A DNA stretch of 64,000 bases, taken from positions 1 through 64,000 of the forward strand of contig NZ_FONT01000005.1 in the NCBI RefSeq assembly GCF_900113025.1, read 5' to 3'. This DNA is from Alteribacillus iranensis. Lineage in GTDB: Bacteria; Bacillota; Bacilli; Bacillales; Marinococcaceae. Below the pieces are notes generated by a model. That model was not told the DNA's origin. It saw only the letters and a program-made list of their open reading frames with translations, and ran no database searches. Both the position numbers and the translations under genes were made by a program. Positions 61,038 through 64,000 of the stretch are shown one piece after another (within the stretch, counting starts at the first letter, position 1; each line of letters begins with the position of its first letter).

Positions 61038-61709
61038 TTACCTCTCCTTTCTAATAGATTGATGTAGTGACATAGAAATCAAAATAACGACAATAAGGAG
61101 TACTAATAAAAGAAACCACCATTCTGGTATGTAAACAAATATCATTTTGGCTGTATAGCTTAAGCTTCTGATATACATTAGCGAGCCATATACCATCAAA
61201 ATAATGGCTAGTAGAGTTTGATTAGATAATAGGCGATGCAGCAACAGAAACAATAAAATCAAGATAGCAATAATAATAATGTGATAGAGAGTCGCCATTC
61301 CATCGCTTCCTGAATACAACATATAAGTCAAATAGAAAAACTCAGTAAGTAGATATATCAATGCTGTACGGAGGCTTGTTTCCGAAAATGAAATGCTATG
61401 CTTTCTACATCCAATGAATAAATAAATAATGGCTGCAATCCAAGCAACCGTCCATTCTTCCCAAGCGCCTGGTGCTGCTAATACAGAAAGTGGATATCGA
61501 ATACCAATTGAAAAATGAAACAAAAAAGATGAAAGCTGGTATACGATGACAAATAAAAATAAAGTATTACTTAGAATTTCCAATTGCTTTTTGCTGTTTG
61601 TAAAATAATGAGAGTTATGTAGGAGAGCAAATGCCATTATTAAAGAAACACCCATTGCTACCCAGTCTTTATTTATGATCAACGAACCAACTTGCCAAAC
61701 ACCTTCCAT
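61038..61709 (-). CDS. Polytopic membrane protein of unknown function in the ccdA operon
   Basis: A 223-residue, very hydrophobic protein with about seven predicted helices and short loops. A YIPEWW motif precedes the last helix. ATG 61709 follows AAGGAG by seven bases; the frame extends to 61757 without a better site. It is the first gene of an apparent five-gene unit (this gene, ccdA-like, tlpA-like, response regulator, kinase). I do not recognise the family. It might be a redox partner or a transporter serving the extracytoplasmic thiol pathway. Confidence 0.7.
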   Translation of the reverse strand: MEGVWQVGSLIINKDWVAMGVSLIMAFALLHNSHYFTNSKKQLEILSNTLFLFVIVYQLSSFLFHFSIGIRYPLSVLAAPGAWEEWTVAWIAAIIYLFIGCRKHSISFSETSLRTALIYLLTEFFYLTYMLYSGSDGMATLYHIIIIAILILLFLLLHRLLSNQTLLAIILMVYGSLMYIRSLSYTAKMIFVYIPEWWFLLLVLLIVVILISMSLHQSIRKER

Positions 61710-62192
61710 TGTGATTCTCCTTATTCTCTGCTCCTTGATGCTTACAGTGTAGTTCACTTTTGTTAAGTTTTTATTAATGCTCAGAAACAGGAAGGTTTTT
61801 CTATATGATCGCCTCTGCTAAAATTTTATTGGGAAGAAAGCATCAATACAGGAGCATTAAAGGGGTAATCCATTAAATGAACGACAGGGAATGAACTTCC
61901 ATAATCCTCCATCTATAACATTCAATAGAAATACCTATTCAAATAACTAATCAATACATTTTTGTCAAGGTCAAAAAGATCTGTTTTTATAGTTTTTTAT
62001 TTGAACATTGCCTTTTCAATGCTCTAAACCCCTATTTAAAATGGTTTTTTCGTTGAAATATTCATAAATTTGTATTATTATAATTTTGTGAATTGGTTCT
62101 ATATAACTAATAGTTACATGGGTCTAAATTATTATATTTGTAAATTTTATTGCTATTTCTGAAATTTTACATTAATATCACAAACATACGAT

Positions 62193-62215
62193 GGTCTACA
62201 TGTCGACAGTTGACC
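62193..62215. promoter_or_regulatory. Imperfect palindrome upstream of the TRAP operon
   Basis: GGTCTACATGTCGACAGTT-GACC is an interrupted inverted repeat around GTCGAC, of the size bound by FadR-type GntR regulators. It lies about 75 bases before dctP in an otherwise A/T-rich interval (61710-62192) with no gene. Confidence 0.3.
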
Positions 62216-62226
62216 TGTGTCGTTGC

Positions 62227-62243
62227 AATGAAGCGTTTTCATT
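62227..62243. promoter_or_regulatory. LacI-type operator-like palindrome before dctP
   Basis: AATGAAGCGTTTTCATT has AATGAA/TTCATT arms and a central CG, like LacI/CcpA-family sites, though one base short of the cre consensus. Confidence 0.35.
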
Positions 62244-62289
62244 TCCGTGTACGGTGTGTGCTTTACATTAATTAGGGGGGTAAAAACAT

Positions 62290-63393
62290 ATGAAAAAGTT
62301 TAACCGTAAATTTTTAACTGCCATTCCAATTTCTTTATTCTTTTCCGTAATGGTTGGCTGTGGATTGAGTGAGGATTCAGGTGGGTCTGGAGATGCTGAG
62401 GGAGAAGCTAGCTCTGTAGGAGATAGCAGTGAAGCATCCGTTGAACTAAAGATTTCTCACCAATGGCCACAAGCAACGACAGAAGAGGGCGATTTTCGTT
62501 CTGTATTAGCCGAAAAATTCGCACAACAAGTTCAAGAGAAGTCAGATGGAGAGATAGCATTTTCTATTTATCCTTCTTCCTCATTAGTAGGAGCAAGAGA
62601 ACAATATGATGCTATGTTAAACGGCTCCCTGGACATGTCTGTTTTCCCACTTGACTACGCTGGAGGAAAAGTACCGGAATTTGGTATTACGTTAATGCCA
62701 GCGCTTATTAGAAACCATGAGCAAGCACAGGCATGGGAAACTTCTGAGATTGGTCAAAGAATAGAAGAAATTGCAGAAGAAATTGCAGAAGAAAATGGGA
62801 TGAAAATCTTAGTATGGGTTTGGAATGCAGGTGCAATTGGTAATTCAGGAGATCCTATCGTAAGACCTGAAGATGTAGAAGATGTGACGATGCGTGCTGC
62901 TGGAGCACGTGTGGAGGAAATGCTGCGTGACGCTGGAGCTAGTATTACTAGTATGGCTTCCTCTGAGATGTATTCTGCCTTCCAAACTGGTGTATTGGAC
63001 GCCGGCATTACATCTAACTCTTCCTTTGCATCGTACAATCTGCAGGAACAAATAAGTTCATTTACTACTTCTTCGGAAAATACATTCTGGTTTATGGGAG
63101 AGCCATTAGTTATAAGCATGGATGCATGGGAACAGTTATCAGAGGAACAACAGCAAATTTTTGAAGAAACAGCTGAAGAATTACAACCTTGGGCATATGA
63201 AGCTTCAGAAGAAGACGATGAGCGTGTAACTGAGTTATTTAAAGAAGAAGGTCTAGAAGTTGTAGATATGTCAGATGAAGCCTACAACGAATGGTTAGAA
63301 CTAGCTGAACCAGTTTGGGAAGAATGGGCTAAAAACACTGACAACGGTGAAGAATTACTAGAACTAGCAAAAGATGTCCTTGAAGAGAACTAA
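62290..63393 (+). CDS. dctP: TRAP transporter solute-binding lipoprotein, DctP family
   Basis: A 367-residue extracellular binding protein. Lipobox VMVGC gives lipidated Cys24, followed by a Gly/Ser/Glu-rich linker. The DctP fold is shown by LKISHQWPQATTEEGDFRSVLAEKFAQQVQEKSDGEIAFSIYPSS, GSLDMSVFPLDYAGGKVPEF and the substrate-arginine region VTMRAAGARVEEMLRDAGAS. The C-terminal part is unusually acidic. AGGGGGG precedes ATG 62290. It delivers a carboxylate-type substrate to the DctQ-DctM membrane part; the exact ligand is unknown. Confidence 0.9.
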   Translation: MKKFNRKFLTAIPISLFFSVMVGCGLSEDSGGSGDAEGEASSVGDSSEASVELKISHQWPQATTEEGDFRSVLAEKFAQQVQEKSDGEIAFSIYPSSSLVGAREQYDAMLNGSLDMSVFPLDYAGGKVPEFGITLMPALIRNHEQAQAWETSEIGQRIEEIAEEIAEENGMKILVWVWNAGAIGNSGDPIVRPEDVEDVTMRAAGARVEEMLRDAGASITSMASSEMYSAFQTGVLDAGITSNSSFASYNLQEQISSFTTSSENTFWFMGEPLVISMDAWEQLSEEQQQIFEETAEELQPWAYEASEEDDERVTELFKEEGLEVVDMSDEAYNEWLELAEPVWEEWAKNTDNGEELLELAKDVLEEN

Positions 63394-63402
63394 TTTCCAA
63401 AG

Positions 63403-63435
63403 GCCCAGATGAGCCACGTATAGGCTCAACTGGGC
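63403..63435 (+). other. Intergenic hairpin between dctP and dctQ
   Basis: GCCCAG-AT-GAGCC pairs with GGCTC-AA-CTGGGC. No T run follows, so it probably protects the dctP message and keeps binding protein in excess rather than ending transcription fully. Confidence 0.6.
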
Positions 63436-63478
63436 TGTTATCCATCATCATGATTTAAATGGAGAAGGAGGCTGTGTT

Positions 63479-64000
63479 ATGGAGGCCGAGCAAAATAAAA
63501 AGCCAATATGGGCACGAGTCATCGACGGGATAAGTGAAATCAGCGGGTACCTAGGAGGAATCGCTATTTTCGCCTCCACCCTTATCATTGTTTATCAAGT
63601 GATTGTCCGTTCATTTTTTAATGTTCCTACCGTATGGCAAACTGAATTAAGTATATATTTATTGATGTTCGCTACTTTTGTCGGCGCTACTTATGGTTTA
63701 AAGCACAATTCACACGTTGGGGTAGATGTGATAATAGAAAGACTACCAAAGCGCGGACAAAGCATTTTGCGAATCTTCACTTCTCTTTTATGTGTAATAT
63801 TTACCGTTGTATTATCCTGGAAAGCATGGGAGCTATGGTGGGAAGTTACCGAGAACGGCTGGCATTCTTCTACTTTATGGGGACCTCCTTTAACGTTTCC
63901 TTATTTTATTCTCCCTTTGGGGATGACGTTCGTTACCCTTCAGTTTATCGTTCTCATTTACGAAGAATTTGTTAAATTAAAAAACATCAATCAAACCTAA
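63479..64000 (+). CDS. dctQ: TRAP transporter small permease, DctQ family
   Basis: A 173-residue membrane protein with four helices. Typical DctQ features are VIVRSFFNVPTVWQTELSIYLLMFATFVGATYGLKHNSHVGVDVI near residues 45-90 and STLWGPPLTFPYFILPLGM later. GGAGAAGGAGG precedes ATG 63479. The stop codon ends exactly at the window edge, so the gene is complete. The large permease DctM is expected just beyond. Confidence 0.9.
   Translation: MEAEQNKKPIWARVIDGISEISGYLGGIAIFASTLIIVYQVIVRSFFNVPTVWQTELSIYLLMFATFVGATYGLKHNSHVGVDVIIERLPKRGQSILRIFTSLLCVIFTVVLSWKAWELWWEVTENGWHSSTLWGPPLTFPYFILPLGMTFVTLQFIVLIYEEFVKLKNINQT

Noticed and set aside
62227-62243. CcpA cre site before dctP
   Set aside because: The central part is one base shorter than the cre consensus, so it is listed only as a LacI-type palindrome.
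1-64000. CRISPR arrays, prophage genes, complete transposases, toxin-antitoxin pairs or defence islands
   Set aside because: I looked for regular direct repeats and typical protein motifs on both strands and found none; the only repeats are the dispersed hairpin elements.

Overview
The window looks like the chromosome of a low-GC, endospore-forming member of the Bacillaceae, probably from a saline or alkaline habitat. Sporulation genes (cotJABC, an H-type small acid-soluble spore protein, a spore-coat transglutaminase), strong AGGAGG-type ribosome binding sites, TTGACA/TATAAT promoters and B. subtilis-like gene families support this. Two NhaC-family transporters, an NSS transporter, a TRAP transporter and many acidic lipoproteins are compatible with a haloalkaliphile, but the species cannot be named from the sequence.

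Layout. 0-8 kb: Ohr peroxidase, a YtvA-like LOV-STAS protein lacking its photoactive cysteine, a cold-shock protein, RecQ, the cotJ operon, a channel-like membrane protein, tRNA-Leu(CAG) and two YndM-like membrane proteins. 8-13 kb: a sirtuin, then a tryptophan-to-anthranilate operon (kynU, kynA, NSS transporter, kynB) with its own promoter and palindromic operator. 13-25 kb: a YeeE/YedE sulfur transporter, a DNA glycosylase, an LD-carboxypeptidase, a Cu/Zn superoxide dismutase lipoprotein, several DUF proteins, a YtrA-type regulator with its ABC transporter, and an aldo/keto reductase. 25.2-25.7 kb: a peroxiredoxin whose open frame is broken only by a TGA exactly at the peroxidatic cysteine, followed by a bSECIS-like hairpin, so a probable selenoprotein.

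26-48 kb is a polyamine uptake and breakdown island: PotABCD-type ABC transporter with two binding proteins, a PuuB-like oxidase, class III aminotransferase, aldehyde dehydrogenase, Ntn-type acyltransferase/hydrolase, HDAC-like deacetylase, three related GNAT proteins (one fused to a degenerate nitrilase) and two NhaC-family transporters. Four -24/-12 promoters precede its transcription units, and a sigma-54 activator gene (46198-48330) lies at its end. I infer one sigma-54 regulon. 48-53 kb: glycerate kinase, bioY2-bioB and Mn catalase. The two bioY genes, 26 kb apart, carry BirA boxes with identical half-sites and spacing. 53-64 kb: a small CxxC protein, a DUF389 protein, transglutaminase Tgl, a NlpC/P60-SLH wall hydrolase, a two-component system in an apparent operon with TlpA/ResA-like and CcdA-like proteins, and the start of a TRAP transporter operon.

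Between genes sit three copies of one structured repeat (about 1.7, 13.2 and 44.3 kb) whose paired arms change sequence together, and one copy of a different GC-rich hairpin repeat (17.4 kb). No CRISPR array, prophage, complete insertion sequence or rRNA was found.
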